A stretch of 64,000 bases of DNA, taken from positions 2,463,099 through 2,527,098 of the forward strand of contig NC_048553.1 in NCBI RefSeq assembly GCF_902806685.2. The letters run 5' to 3'. The notes under the pieces were generated by a model. That model did not search any database, had not been told where the DNA came from, and saw only the letters and a list, made by a program, of their open reading frames with translations. The DNA comes from Maniola hyperantus (Eukaryota; Arthropoda; Insecta; Lepidoptera; Nymphalidae). Shown here in pieces: positions 41,823 to 53,044 of this stretch. The position numbers were made by a program, and so were the translations under genes. The stretch's first letter is position 1. Each line of letters begins with the position of its first letter.

Positions 41823-42020
41823 ATCTGCATCAATCATTATTAGGTACAATCTCAATTGTTGTGATTGGCTGAATTTGTGCGATTCTTGTTGCACTGTCTG
41901 TACCTACGCCACTTCGTCCACGTGGATTTAGATTTTTTTTTAATCTTGTGAGAACAGTTTTATTTTTTGGGATAAAATGCGAAACCTTAGCAGATAAACA
42001 ATAGACAGAAATTTGCATTT
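41823..42020 (-). repeat. Family L fragment followed by a Helitron A fragment
   Basis: 41823-41900 ('ctgcatcaatcattattagg', 'ttgtgattggctgaatttgt') is family L. 41905-41985 ('cgccacttcgtccacgtgga') is the 3' part of family A. The family L part preserves the empty target site matching the insertion at 54726. Confidence 0.6.
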
Positions 42021-43870
42021 AAAATATTTTAATATACTTAGTCTGGATATTATAGCTCCGTGGATTCTAGTTTACACAAGCCCTTAATAGTTCATTCGCC
42101 TAGTTTTCTAACAAAACATGTCATAAAACTTTTGTCATGATGAAAGTTAGCTCAAAGGCAAACTCCGAAGCCTGTCTGTCAATTTTATTTATTCAATGCT
42201 TTTGTTTTATCCGTGATATAAACGTTTTAACTTAGGCTCGGAGGATTATAAGATATTTATTATTTAAGTCAGCCATTTTTAAGATGCTTTGATGTTTCGG
42301 AGATAATAGCAAACGAGATTGTTTATTAAATTGACAGGATATTAAACAAATACTAATTATCCAATACAAATGGTCGTAGATGCGAACCTAATCGTTGGAA
42401 ATGGTAGAATTTTACCTATTTCTATGTAGGTACATTATGCTTGGGTAGAGGTATTCAAGATAAACAAAGATATCCCTACTTATGTATTTTTGGATAAAAA
42501 GCTTGACAAAAATATGATCTGAACAAAACAAAGAGATAGCTGAAAATAACTGTGCATAAAATTATAAGATTTTTGAACAACTAGACCGATTCAGGCGGTC
42601 TGGTCTGGAAGATTTCATACTTTCTAGATCAGATCTAAAATAATTTAGAAATTAAAAATAAATAATTAAATGCTGGAAATTGGACCTGGTAAGACCACAG
42701 AAGAGACCGATTAAGGCGGTCTGGTCTGGAAAATTTCATACTTTCTAGATCAGATCTAAAATAATTTATAAATTAAAAATAAATAATTAAATGCTGGAAA
42801 TTGGACTTGGTAAGACCACAGAAGTTAAGTAGGTACCACTGCGATGCAGAGGGTATGGCAAAGGCATAAAATATAATATTATAGTTATTTGAAAAACACC
42901 TATACTTATTTATATTGCAAGAGATATAAGTATCTTGTCTATCTCTTCTTATTTTACAAAACTTTTCAAATCCTTGCACAATATAATAATGCCGCATTTT
43001 TAAAAGTTTCACGACAAGCCCGCAAGAACCCTATCCTATGAAAGTTGCATCACTTTATAGGTGCAAAATCTACAAAGTAACAAGGGGTGTAAGAAGACTT
43101 TAAGAGGATATCGGCAAAGTTGCCACCTGATAAGTCTCCCACGAATATTTTTAGGGATGAGTGAAATTAAAACAGAATCTGATTGAGCTGCGCTAAGTAA
43201 ATTCAAACCTTATTTTAAGATAGATAAGATTTATATTCTTGTGATTGCAATCAATGTAATCAACGTGGACTATGTGTATGATTTGTAATACTGGAATTTT
43301 CTCAGTTTAGCTTTTAATTTGGGTTTCACTGGTGTGATTACTTTGAAAATAAAAATAAGTGTTGAGGTACAAGTTTAAGCATGAGAAAAGGACAGCTGCA
43401 GCTGCGGCTGAGTTTGTTGTGGGCTCTTCTCAGCCCACCAGGGTGATTCGCTAACTCAGTTACTAACACTGAATGATATCCATCGAGCTCATTTTTTAAT
43501 CCGTTGAAGGTTTTCTACGACAAAATGTTTTAGTATCACCCAGTGAAACAACAATGTACCAACCAACCTCGGTGATGAGATGAGACCCATGCTCAGTAGT
43601 GGGCTGGTAATGGATTGATCATGATGATGATGGTGATCGACTTGACTTTTGCAGCTTGAGAACAATCAGTGTGACGACACTTCTTCGCAGTACTTTTGTG
43701 ACTTTTTCATTGACAAAGCGTTGTGAGCGCCACGAAAGCGATATGTTGTTTAAGTCCCGCAAATTGCTAATGCACGTGGCCGCCATTTTTGTGACGTCAG
43801 CACTAGACTGAAGTTTCGAGCTGATGGTATATTTTTATTTCAGTATATTTTTATTTTTATTTTATATTTT
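42021..43870. other. No gene; one tandem duplication and SINE scraps
   Basis: Contains the duplication at 42583-42822, a LINE-tail-like phrase at 43405-43440 ('gagtttgttgtgggctcttc') and a SINE family H 3' scrap at 43560-43640 ('gagatgagacccatgctcag', 'ggattgatcatgatgatg'). No frame of interest. Confidence 0.5.
42583..42822. repeat. Tandem duplication, 121-bp unit, two copies
   Basis: AGACCGATTCAGGCGGTCTG at 42583 repeats as AGACCGATTAAGGCGGTCTG at 42704. The units differ at only a few positions. The unit contains part of a SINE J-like body (gctggaaattggac, 'ggtaagaccacag'). Confidence 0.8.
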
Positions 43871-43877
43871 ATAGTAA

Positions 43878-44085
43878 TCCTACTAATATTATAAATGTGA
43901 AAGTGTGGATGTTTGTTACTCAATCAAGCAAAAACTACTGGACGGATTTGGCTGAAATTTGGAAAAGAGATAGATTATACACTGTATTAACACATAGGCT
44001 ACTTTTTATCCCGGAAAATCAAAGAGTTCCCGCGGGATTTTTAAAAACGTAAATCCACGCGGACGAAGTCGCAGGCAACAGCTAT
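43878..44085 (+). mobile_element. Helitron-like element (family A)
   Basis: 5' TCCTACTAATATTATAAATG; 3' hairpin CCACGCGGACGAAGTCGCAG, then CTAT in place of CTAG. The body includes 'ctactggacggatttggctg'. Confidence 0.75.
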
Positions 44086-44739
44086 TTTATACATCGAAAA
44101 TTTCAATTAGGAATTTCTTAAACACAATACCTATTTGCTTTATGGAATCTATTATCCTTTTAAAAATTTAGATTAAAATAATAAGCAGTCTTTCACAAAT
44201 ACCGGGAAACAAAGGGACGTCAAAGAACACCCTGGTGGGAGTAAAGGCGGCAGTGACAGCAAAAAAAGAGGGAAAGCAAATCAGAGGAGGGATAAAGAAC
44301 GTTGCTTTTCACTCCGAGGTACAGAAGAAAGGCTTACAAAGGAAACACTAACGGTCTAGTGTCTTTTCAGACGGACCACACGTTTCGGCAAACTCTCTGG
44401 TACAGTGGTGAATGCTGTGGTTTTAGAAGCGGGTTCTATTTTTCTTTTCTTATTTTTCTATTCTTCTTTCTATTATGTGGAAAATAATTTCTAAGTTGGC
44501 TCTGGTTTTCAAGTTACAATGCTACCGGAAAAGCTGTCTACAGCGGATTACTATTGAGAGCAGTGCGGACACTGATGTTCGTTGGAACGCTTTGTTACTA
44601 TGAAGCGACGAATAAAAAAAGAGCCGACGGATTGTCGCTAGACACCACCACGAAGCACTCAACAAGCCAGCCTCGAGTGTAGATACAAGGGGTCACGCAC
44701 TCATTCACACTAATTACCCCCATTACTTTTATTTTTACG
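44086..44739. other. No host gene; probably LINE 5' remainder
   Basis: 44180-44560 is not AT-rich and includes purine-rich 'gtgacagcaaaaaaagaggg'. It leads into the LINE ORF end at 44740, so it may be older retrotransposon sequence. No readable domain. Confidence 0.35.
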
Positions 44740-45160
44740 CCATTGCAGTGCAGTAGGCAAGGGACTGAGAGAGAGACCTCAGGAAAGTCCAAAAGTCATT
44801 TGTGGGTATGGGTATTACCTTTTATAATAAAATCTCGCAAACTATTTTGGACTTACCTTTGCATAAGTTTAAAAAATCTATTTAAAAAAGCATATTACAC
44901 AATTGAAGATTATCTAAATGATAAAAGAGCGTGGATTTGACCTGCAGTTCGTTCCAGCAACGCACAAGACTGCAAATACTATTTTATACATGGCATAATC
45001 TTGTACCTATATCAAATATTTGAAAAGAGCAACCGCCGAGTTTCTTGCTGGTTCTTCTCGGTAGGAAAGGCATTCCGAACCAGTGGTAGATGCATCCGAC
45101 TATTCGTAAGTACTTGTAAAAGTTTATACGAATAAAAAAAGATTTTTATTTATTTATTTA
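44740..45160 (+). mobile_element. 5'-truncated LINE: ORF2 C-terminus plus 3' UTR
   Basis: The reading VLPFIIKSRKLFWTYLCISL, then KNLFKKAYYTIEDYLNDKRA ending at a TGA near 44938, is the same ORF end as at 47505-47880 in a diverged copy. The 3' UTR with 'accgccgagtttcttgctgg' starts near 45027 and ends in (TTTA)n. Confidence 0.7.
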
Positions 45161-45165
45161 GTAGA

Positions 45166-45332
45166 AAATACCGTATACATCGACCTTTAGAAAAGGATTG
45201 TCTTTGTAGAGCGTTGTCTCTCTCACTCATATCTATGAGACATTTTGTCGGTCTCAACGACAGAGACAACGCTCTACGAAACCGCTACCTCTTTCCAAAG
45301 GTACAGTTACAATATTTCCTGCCGGGTGCTGC
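45166..45332. repeat. Foldback MITE family E, copy 4
   Basis: 'tatacatcgacctttagaaa' and 'tctttccaaaggtacagtta' are the diverged outer arms. The inner arms 'gtagagcgttgtctctctca' and 'gacagagacaacgctctacg' are well kept. Confidence 0.65.
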
Positions 45333-45657
45333 ACTTCGACGATCCTTTCTTAGCAACAAGAAGCCCCTCTTTTTTTATAAGTCCATAGGATGTATTAGTT
45401 ATTGTGGCCCGTCTGAAAGAACCATAATGCTCTCTAACTGAAAGCAAAGAATCTGCGCGCCCGTGTTAGAACTCTTTGTGAATAAACTGCGAATTTCCTA
45501 CTTTTGCGGCGTTTTTTACAATCCCTTTGATTCCATTGTGGTGTGGGGGCGAATTCTATAAATACTCTGCCCCGGGCTGTTCGATCGTATGTGTAAACAG
45601 TTCCTTGTTTGGTTTTAAAAGCCGATTTTTTTACGATAAGCTTGACTTGAATACTGT

Positions 45658-45844
45658 ACAGTAAGCGGCAGAAAGTAATGTACATCGACCTTTAGAATGA
45701 CATTTTGGCTTTGTAGAGCGTTGTCTCGGTCACTCATGCCTAAATGACGTTTTGTCGATCTCAACGACAGGGACAACGCTCTACAAATCTGCTATCTCCT
45801 TCTAAAGGTCGATGTACATTACTTTCGCCCGCGTACCTACTGTA
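45658..45844. repeat. Foldback MITE family E, copy 5 (complete)
   Basis: ACAGTAAGCGGCAGAAAGTA to 'gtacattactttcgcccgcg' TACCTACTGTA. The arms carry 'tgtacatcgacctttagaat' and 'ttctaaaggtcgatgtacat'. Confidence 0.75.
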
Positions 45845-45999
45845 ATTTTATTTGTCACTAGTAGTATTTGTAATTTTATAGGTTCAAAAAAATCCCTCGG
45901 GAACTCTCTGATTTTTCAGTTTCGTTGGATGCGTTTCAAGCAATTAACATGATGATGAATCAGGTTTAGGCGAGCATTTTTGATATTAAGTTGTTATAC

Positions 46000-46238
46000 A
46001 TACGGATTGTTCGTAAAACCGATAGACGTTGGGGTCCCAAGGTGCTAGAATGGCGACCTCGCACCGGAAGACGCTGTGTTGGAAGACCCCCACTAGGTGG
46101 ACGTACGACATGAGACGAGTCGCAGGGAGCCGCTGGCTTCAGGCGGCTCAAGACATATGGCGTCTGGAAGTCCCTACAAGAGACCTATGACCAGCAGTGG
46201 ACGTCTACCGGCTGATGATGATGATGATGATGATGACA
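46000..46238 (+). pseudogene. RTE-type 3' tail ending in (TGA)n
   Basis: Encodes RRWGPKVLEWRPRTGRRCVG, then the AxGSRWLQAAQ-like end, GTGGACGTCTACCGGCTGA, and eight or so TGA units at 46212-46236. It is 5'-truncated, as is usual for these elements. Confidence 0.7.
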
Positions 46239-46447
46239 TACGGATCACATAGCATGTAGAGCATTTTACGACCTTAAATTAATTTCACGGCACAAATTAC
46301 GTGGGCTATTATTACGCCCCGTTTCCGCTTGTTCTACTAATTCTTTCGGCAGTAGGTATTTCATCGTTTGCTAAAAGGGGCGGAAATTTTTGTTCGCTAA
46401 TTGGTATTGCTATGAGTATGTCAAATTAGGTCACGTATTATGTTCTA

Positions 46448-46476
46448 TCCATACTAATATTATAAATGCGAAAGTG

Positions 46477-46514
<38 letters not shown>

Positions 46515-46684
46515 CTAGCTTTTCACGGCTCAACCGTTCAACCGATTTTGACGAAATTTGGTACAGAGATAGCTTCCATCCCGGGGAAGGACATAGGCTA
46601 CTTTTTATCCCGGAAATTTAAAGAGTTCCCACAGGATTTTTAAAAAGCTAAATCCACGCGGACGAAGTCGCGGGCATCAGCTAG
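46448..46684 (+). mobile_element. Helitron-like element (family A), complete
   Basis: 5' TCCATACTAATATTATAAAT, (CTGT)n, 'ccgttcaaccgattttgacg', 3' hairpin CCACGCGGACGAAGTCGCGG, then GCATCAG and CTAG at 46681-46684, followed by T. Confidence 0.85.
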
Positions 46685-46731
46685 TTTACTATATTTTACC
46701 CAATTCTCGATACTCACTACCCAAGAGTCTC

Positions 46732-46910
46732 GATAGCTCAACGGTTAATGGAGCGGACTGAAAATCGAAAGGTCGCCAGTTCAAGCCCCACCCTTTGCAC
46801 TATTGTCGTACCTACTCCTAGCACAAGTTTTACGCTTAATTGGAGGGGAAAGGGGAATATTAGTCAGCATGATAAACTTGGCTAATATTCTTTAAAAACA
46901 ATCGTTTATA
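46732..46910 (+). repeat. tRNA-derived SINE (family I), full length
   Basis: Head 'tcgatagctcaacggttaat' (A-box region), B box GTTCAAGCCCC, 'cctactcctagcacaagttt', 'ggaaaggggaatattagtca' and a 3' end 'ggctaatattctttaaaa'. Confidence 0.7.
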
Positions 46911-47504
46911 TTACTAAGATATCGGTCGTTGAAGTCATAGTTTAAAGCAATCTTTATATCTATGGCTTATTACTAGTTTAGTTTAAAGACTTGAAATTAA
47001 AACATTTGGATACAATCATGTCAAAACGGGATTGCAAGAAAATACATGAAAATAATGAAAATAAAATATTCGCACGTGTTTTTGCGTGGAAGACTATGGC
47101 CTAAATAAACCCTTTTCATTCTGAGAGGAGGGCCGTGCTCAGTAGTAGCGTAGTACGTTGGCAATGATGATGATCATGATTATAATGGTCACACAAAAAT
47201 AATTGTATGTTGAAAGAAATATCGAAAGAAATAAAGCACCACAATATAAACAAGGAGAAAAGAAGAAAAAACAATTAGGTAAATAAATAAAACAAAAACA
47301 GGAATCTCCTTGAACTACGAAACTACGGAATAAAAGTTGATGAAATAAAATGAACCCCTAAAAAGATTTAATTAAAGGGTGTCGTGTCAATCAAGCGGCC
47401 AAAGCTTTTGAACAATTAACTCAAACTCACCTGACTCTTTCTGCTCTCCTGGTATGAGTTTGTGTATCTCGAAAACTTTTATGGTTTTCGTAAATTTTAA
47501 TAGA
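46911..47504. other. No gene; SINE family H scrap
   Basis: 47085-47180 carries the SINE H 3' end ('gaagactatggcctaaataa', 'tcattctgagaggagggccg'). The rest shows nothing recognisable. Confidence 0.45.
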
Positions 47505-47880
47505 AATAGAATAGAATGTTTTTTTTATTCATGCAAATTTTTTACAAGTGCTAATGAATAGTCAGGTAGTTATAATTTACCACTGGTTTGGAATGCCGTT
47601 CCTACCGAGAAGAACCAGCAAGAAACTCGGCGGTTGCTCTTTTTAATTTTTCAATTTACAATGTTATTATACCGTTCTATACAAGCCATTGCAGCCCCGT
47701 GCATTGCTGGAGCGAGTCAAATCCAAGCTTTGTATCGTTTACATAGTCTGCGACTGTATAATATGCTTTTTTTAGGAGCATACTTTTAACACATTTTTTA
47801 AACTTGTGTAAAGGCAAGTCCAAAATTGCTTGTGGAATTTTATTATAAAATATTACATATTTTAATTATAGGTTAACCGT
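47505..47880 (-). mobile_element. 5'-truncated LINE: ORF2 C-terminus, 3' UTR and (TAGAA)n tail
   Basis: On the minus strand the order is FYNKIPQAILDLPLHKFKKC, LLKKAYYTVADYVNDTKLGF, then the common 3' UTR (agcaaccgccgagtttcttg) and a short pentamer tail near 47507. This joins the widespread tail sequence in this window to a reverse-transcriptase ORF. Confidence 0.75.
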
Positions 47881-48020
47881 CAGAGGAATATGTACACAAT
47901 ATTATACTGGTACCAATGTTTTACGCATTAACAGACCGATAATAATTTATAGTCGGTCCAAAAAAAGTCAGGGAAAATGAAACACAGGAGAATAATTTAA
48001 TTATTTTATTTTTTAAAGTA

Positions 48021-48480
48021 CTAATAAACGGTCACGAAAATAAGGTGGGTAAGTAGATACCTACGATCGACTTTCGCATAGATGCGATCAATTTTTTTAT
48101 TGCCTGATAGATTGATGAGGTCTAGGTTGGAGCGCACTTGCGCTAGAAGATGCCTGTTCGCTCTTGTTTTGGAGGTATTTAGGTTATACGTGTCAGGAAA
48201 TGAGGACACCGCCGGAAGTGCATTCCAAACCTTGGCGATTCGTATCAGAAACGTTTTGTGCGAGTTGATTGGATTGGACCACATAAAGATGCCAACAATC
48301 ACGGTTCTAAATTTTTTAAGGGAGAGAACATTACAAATATTGTGACCAGGAGGCGAGAATTGAGATGATGGGGTGAGATGAGATGATTGAGAGGAGAAAA
48401 TTGACGTCCTTTTTTGTGTTTCGCTAATTCTGACGGCGCGGCGTGTGTATTTACTTATTTCGTTATCGAAGACCAAAAAA
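48021..48480 (-). pseudogene. LINE ORF2 C-terminal fragment (Jockey/CR1-like)
   Basis: An open minus-strand frame of 151 residues contains KTFLIRIAKVWNALPAVSSF, PDTYNLNTSKTRANRHLLAQ, then VRSNLDLINLS. This is the pattern at the end of non-LTR reverse transcriptase ORFs in insects (R-x-x-x-x-W-N-x-L-P, then FKxRVNxHL). The frame's length reflects retrotransposon origin, not a host gene. Related scraps lie at 34375-34450 and 23716-23965. Confidence 0.7.
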
Positions 48481-48749
48481 AACTCGTACTAAGATTTTCT
48501 GCCTCAACTTCTGAAACCTGTAGAGTGTCGTTTCGAGTTTTTAATGAGGCCCACTTGGAATTGTTTTTTGCGAAAATTGGCGGAAAATGCTCGTTTGGAA
48601 ATTGGATAACTTCGTCGATTGAAATTGAGTCTTCACTATTTACAAATTCATTGTGAAGGTATCTGGATTTTCATCGTTTAGAAAGACTATTAGGTAAAAT
48701 TATTTGTATTATGTACATTGTACACGTCTGTAGGTTAGGCTTGATTTTT

Positions 48750-49175
48750 TAGGCCGTACCTCAAAAGGAAAAACGAAACCCTTATAGGATCACTTCTCTG
48801 TCTATCTGTCTGTCTGTCCGTCGTGTCTGTCAAGAAAACCTGTATGATACTTCCCGTTGACCTAGAGTCATGAAAGGCGGGTAGGTAGGTCTTATGGCAC
48901 GAGTAAAGGCAAAAATCTGAAAACCGTGAATATGTGAATAAATAATTTTAAAAAAATCATTACCTAATTAGTATTTTCAATTTTCAAAGTAAGATAGTGG
49001 GGTATCATATTATGGAAGGGCTTTACCTGTAGATTCTAAAACAGATTTTTGATTTATCGTGCAAGATGTCGAAAAAAATACTTTTAAAAAAGTCTTTTTT
49101 TCTGTCTTATTTCTATTTGTCTATTTGTCTTATTTCTGTGTATTAGTCTGACTCGCACTTGGCCGGTTTTTTTTA
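48750..49175 (-). repeat. Family C repeat, full length but diverged
   Basis: 'ggccgtacctcaaaaggaaa' to 'ctgactcgcacttggccggt', with a TCTG run and 'agtaagatagtggggtatca'. An extra pyrimidine-rich insertion lies at 49095-49140. Confidence 0.7.
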
Positions 49176-49545
49176 GTATCACATATACCTACGTCGTAGT
49201 CTATACATAATATTTCAAACTACTCAAGCTCTGCTCCAGCATGCAGATGGTATAACTAAATTAATTCGCATGCATGGGTTCCGTAGCCGTGTTTACCTGC
49301 CATGAATATTCCATGCGCCCACCGACAACCTGCGTTTGTTTATCTGGATACTGGCCTAGCTCTAAACGTTAGCAGAGCATTCTCATTATGGACTTTGAAT
49401 TTGATGTATTTATTTCGTCGCAGTCAAATTACAGCTTTGTTTTTGTACGGCAAATGTACCTTTTTTATTTTCGTAATTTTTAATTTTTTTTAAATATATG
49501 TATATAAACTTCTAAAGGTATATTTTTTGCAAATTTTTAAAAAAC
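49176..49545. other. No gene seen
   Basis: A 63-residue plus frame at 49302 has no recognisable domain. Confidence 0.35.
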
Positions 49546-49548
49546 CTA

Positions 49549-49789
49549 ATCTTCTTCTAAAAGAGGATAAGGTAACTGACTGACTGACTGACTGCCTGGC
49601 TGACTGATCTATCAACGCACAGCTCAAACTACTTACTAAATGGATTGGGCTAAACTTTAGCATGCAGATAGTTATTATGACGTAAACATCCGCTAAAAAA
49701 GGATATTTGAAAATTCAACCCCTAAGGGGGTAAAATATAACTTAAATATTTGCATAGCCCACGCAGACGAAGTTGCGGGAATAAGCTAG
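49549..49789 (+). mobile_element. Helitron-like element (family B)
   Basis: Begins near TCTTCTTCTAAAAGAGGATA with (TGAC)n. Ends with the hairpin CCACGCAGACGAAGTTGCGG and CTAG at 49786-49789, directly abutting the next element. Confidence 0.75.
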
Positions 49790-50039
49790 TCTTAATAATA
49801 TTATAAATGTAAAAGTTTGAATATTTGTTACTCCTTCACGCCACAATCACACACAATATAACCAATTTGACTTTTTGGATTGTAGATACCAAGCTACCTC
49901 CATTTCAAATTTCATCCGAATCAGAGTTACTTACCCTGAATAACATAGGCTGCTTTTTATCCCGGAAAATCAAAGAGTTCCTGCGGGATTTTTAAAAATC
50001 TATGTTCACGTGGACAAAGTCGCGGGGATCATCTACTAG
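49790..50039 (+). mobile_element. Helitron-like element (family A), abutting a family B element
   Basis: 5' TCTTAATAATATTATAAATG starts at the base after the previous CTAG. 3' end 'ttcacgtggacaaagtcgcg', ..., CTAG at 50036-50039. Contains 'ggataaaaagc'-type body in reverse order. Confidence 0.75.
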
Positions 50040-50631
50040 GTTCATATATAAGTATGACTTGTTACGCACACCATTCAATTTTTTTAACTGAGTAAAGATT
50101 ACAAGCCCATCGTTTAGTGGTTCAATAAATTTTATCGAAAGATTTAAAAAATTAGCCGATTTTTTTATCAATAAAAGTTCATTGAGATTTTAATTTGAGA
50201 CACCTTATTAATATACCCTTACAGAAATCTCCCTTCTTTTTACGTTAAATCCCGTGGAATTTTATTGGTTTTCCGAGATAAAAAATAGACTTTAACCGTC
50301 CCCAGGATATCTCAATCAGCACCTTTTCTACAAGTGGGCTTGGGAAACGTAACAGACAAACAGATACAATGTCCTACTATCGAGTAAGAATTGGTATCAA
50401 ATTTAATAACCTTAAAGAAAGTGCGCTTACGTCGTTATATTCGAATTGGGGAAACGCGCAATGGGGTTCATACTATACATGAATTTTGGATCCGGTCGCC
50501 ACCGGCCGTTGTTTGATTTGCCTACATTAGTTTCTAACCAAATGTGAATAATTGATTGAGGTTGGCTAATAAATTTGACCAGTAAACACTTACCCCTTGA
50601 TTGGAGGATGCGGTTAGGGTTGAAGGAACTA

Positions 50632-50812
50632 TAATAAAAATAATAATAAAAATAAATAAAAATAGCTTTATTTTCTCCTTACAATATTTTCCTTATTACT
50701 AATACAGTGCATAATTATTAACAAAAAATAAAAATAAAAGAATTATTAGTAGGTTAGTAAACTATGTTTCTTATTCTTAAATAACTATGTTAGTATAATG
50801 GGTTTCATTGTA
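50632..50812 (-). mobile_element. 5'-truncated retroposon with perfect 16-bp target duplication
   Basis: AGGGTTGAAGGAACTA flanks it at 50616-50631 and 50813-50828. On the minus strand it ends in an AATAAA-containing stretch and a (TATTTTTAT)-type tail at the 50632 end. Confidence 0.75.
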
Positions 50813-50891
50813 AGGGTTGAAGGAACTACTTTAGTGTATATCTAACTGGTTTAAAAAAAAAATTAATGGAATCCAATCATTATCGGAGATA

Positions 50892-51106
50892 TCAGTACCC
50901 TTATTGTAAATGCGAAAGTGTGTTTGTTTGTTGGTTTGTCCTTCAATCACGTCGTAACGGTGCAACGGATTGACGTGATTTTTTGCATGGGTATAGATAA
51001 AGACCTGGAGAGTGACGTAGGCTACTTTTTATCCCGGAAAATCAAAGAGTTTCCACGGGATTTCTAAACCTAATTCCACGCGGACGAAGTCGCCGGCGTC
51101 AGCTAG
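50892..51106 (+). mobile_element. Helitron-like element (family A), complete
   Basis: 5' TCAGTACCCTTATTGTAAAT, 'ggtttgtccttcaatcacgt', 'ttttgcatgggtatagataa', 3' hairpin CCACGCGGACGAAGTCGCCG, then CTAG at 51103-51106. Confidence 0.85.
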
Positions 51107-51494
51107 TCAGACATAAAATTATTAACGTACCCCCATGATATGTAGCTAAAGTACGTACGACGTACGTAGACGATCAAAAATGTTATCAGTTTGATCACCA
51201 TCGTGGTACAATGTTGATAAAATCCATCGCTTAATTGATAAGCGCTGTCAAGAGTTGTGATAAGATTAGGTGGAACTTATTAATATTCTAATTTATAAAA
51301 ATGATAAAAGGTGATCCAGCAAAGAACGCCAAGAACTGTCTGTCAGCGGGCTGTATCTCGTGAACCATATTAGGTAGAGACTAAAAAAATTTCACAGAAT
51401 GTATATTTCTATTGCCGCTTTAACAATAAATACATACTAAGAATTGTTTAATTTTAAAATTGCTGACACGAAAATTAAAAATACGTAATTAAAA

Positions 51495-51622
51495 GTGTGT
51501 CTACCAATCCGCACATGGCCAGCGTGGTAGACTATGGCCAAAACCCTTTTCACTCCGAGAGGAGACCCGTGCTCTGTAGTGAGCCGGCGATGGGTTGATC
51601 ATGATGATGATGATAATGAATT
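51495..51622 (+). repeat. SINE family H, 3' end only
   Basis: 'ccaatccgcacatggccagc', 'gtggtagactatggccaaaa', 'gtgagccggcgatgggttga' and then (TGA)n. Confidence 0.7.
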
Positions 51623-51634
51623 AAAAGTGTTATT

Positions 51635-51700
51635 TCGTGTAAGATTGTAATATTTTTTTTACCTGTACGTGTCCGACTCGCACTTGAACGATTTTTAAGA
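51635..51700 (-). repeat. Family C repeat scrap
   Basis: Only 'gtccgactcgcacttgaacg' and the flanking T run are recognisable. Confidence 0.45.
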
Positions 51701-51725
51701 TTAACGAATGAAATGAATGAATGAA

Positions 51726-51974
51726 TCCATACTGATATTATAAATGCAAAAGTGTGTCTGTCTGTCTGTCCGTCTGTCTGTCCGTCTGTCTGTCTGTATG
51801 TCTGCTAGCTTTTCACGGCCCATCCGTTCGACCAATTTTGATGAAATTTGGTACAGTGATAGCTTACATCCCGGGGAAGGACATTGGCTACTTTTTATCT
51901 CGGAAAATTAAAGAGTTCCCACGGGATTTCTTAAAACCTAAATCCACGCGGACGAAGTCGCGGGCATCATCTAG
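51726..51974 (+). mobile_element. Helitron-like element (family A), complete
   Basis: 5' TCCATACTGATATTATAAAT, a long (CTGT)n, 'ccgttcgaccaattttgatg', hairpin CCACGCGGACGAAGTCGCGG, and CTAG at 51971-51974. The 76-residue frame at 51754 is the simple repeat being read through. Confidence 0.85.
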
Positions 51975-52032
51975 TAACGAATAAATAAATCTTTATTGAT
52001 CAGAATTATTACATTTTGACTTAAATAGAGTC

Positions 52033-52070
52033 CTGGCCCCTAAACTAGGAGATCCCGTATTTTAGGGGCC
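52033..52070. repeat. Small hairpin in a LINE-like tail
   Basis: CTGGCCCCTAAA and TTTAGGGGCCAG pair across about 14 bases. The preceding 'cgaataaataaatctttatt' looks like a minus-strand retroposon tail. Confidence 0.5.
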
Positions 52071-52137
52071 AGGGCCTTCCCATACATAGTGGTTGAATTT
52101 AAACTTAATTAGGTATTGACATATACAACGGTTCTGT

Positions 52138-52190
52138 GTTTGTGTATGTGTGTGTGTGTGTGTGTGTGTATGTGTGTTTCTATGTGTATG
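52138..52190. repeat. (TG)n microsatellite
   Basis: Ten or so uninterrupted TG units around 52147-52170, with TA interruptions on both sides. Confidence 0.85.
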
Positions 52191-53044
52191 CTAGTTAGGT
52201 ACATATTTAGATTTTTTCATGAGGAAGGTTAACTTATTAGTCCATTGAATTGGTCCCACACGTGCGTAGCTGGAGAAAGCCAATTAGAATTAGTATATTT
52301 TTCTCGTAATCCCAGAAAATACAACGTGATATAAAACTGGTACCTAACTCGAATAGCCCGTAAAGTTAACTGTAGTTTTAATTTGCTTTGGTATAATAAA
52401 GCTGGTTGTTTGGGACTCCACTAATTTGTCAAATAAGTCAGAGAAGGCAGAAAATTAAATTTTCTTTAATCTCCTAAATTTGTTTTGTTGATTCAAAGAG
52501 TCGCGTAGATCGACGAAGCACGACCTAATTACTTCAACGATCGATTCAGCCGCGTAGAGTGTTCAGTTGATCACGATCAGAATTGATTTACTTAGCTTTT
52601 TTTAATCCCGTGGGAACTCTTTGATTTTTCAGGATAAAAAGTATCCAATTGATGTATAATTGCGGATCTATTTTCTTCGTACGAGTGAGGATTTTCAATG
52701 ATTTCATTGATTTTCAATATGTGGCTAAGACCTTCTTTTTACCCGACTACGGCATAACCAAAAGGAGAGGTTCTGGTAGTCTATGTATGTATGTAACTTT
52801 GTCTATGTGTGTTCCACTGTAGCGGCTGAAATACTGGGCCGATTTTCATATTTGAGGTGTCAATTGATTCGTTGTTATGGTCCGGGTGACATAAGCTCCA
52901 TTTTGTAAGATTTTTTGTTTGCTATTGTATTGAGTGGGATGTCGAATGAAAGAAGAAAAACTACTGAGTTCATAATTAATATAAATATAGTAGGCACTCT
53001 TTTTTTTAAAATGAAAATATTACAATAAATCTGAAAGCTAGCTT

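Noticed and set aside
46732..46806. Possible tRNA gene
   Set aside because: tRNA-like head of SINE family I; the same body follows in other copies and no cloverleaf closes.
48021..48476. 151-residue open frame on the minus strand, the longest in the window
   Set aside because: Its content (WNALP, then a FKxRVNRHL-like motif) is the end of a non-LTR retrotransposon ORF, with no start of its own; annotated as a pseudogene fragment.
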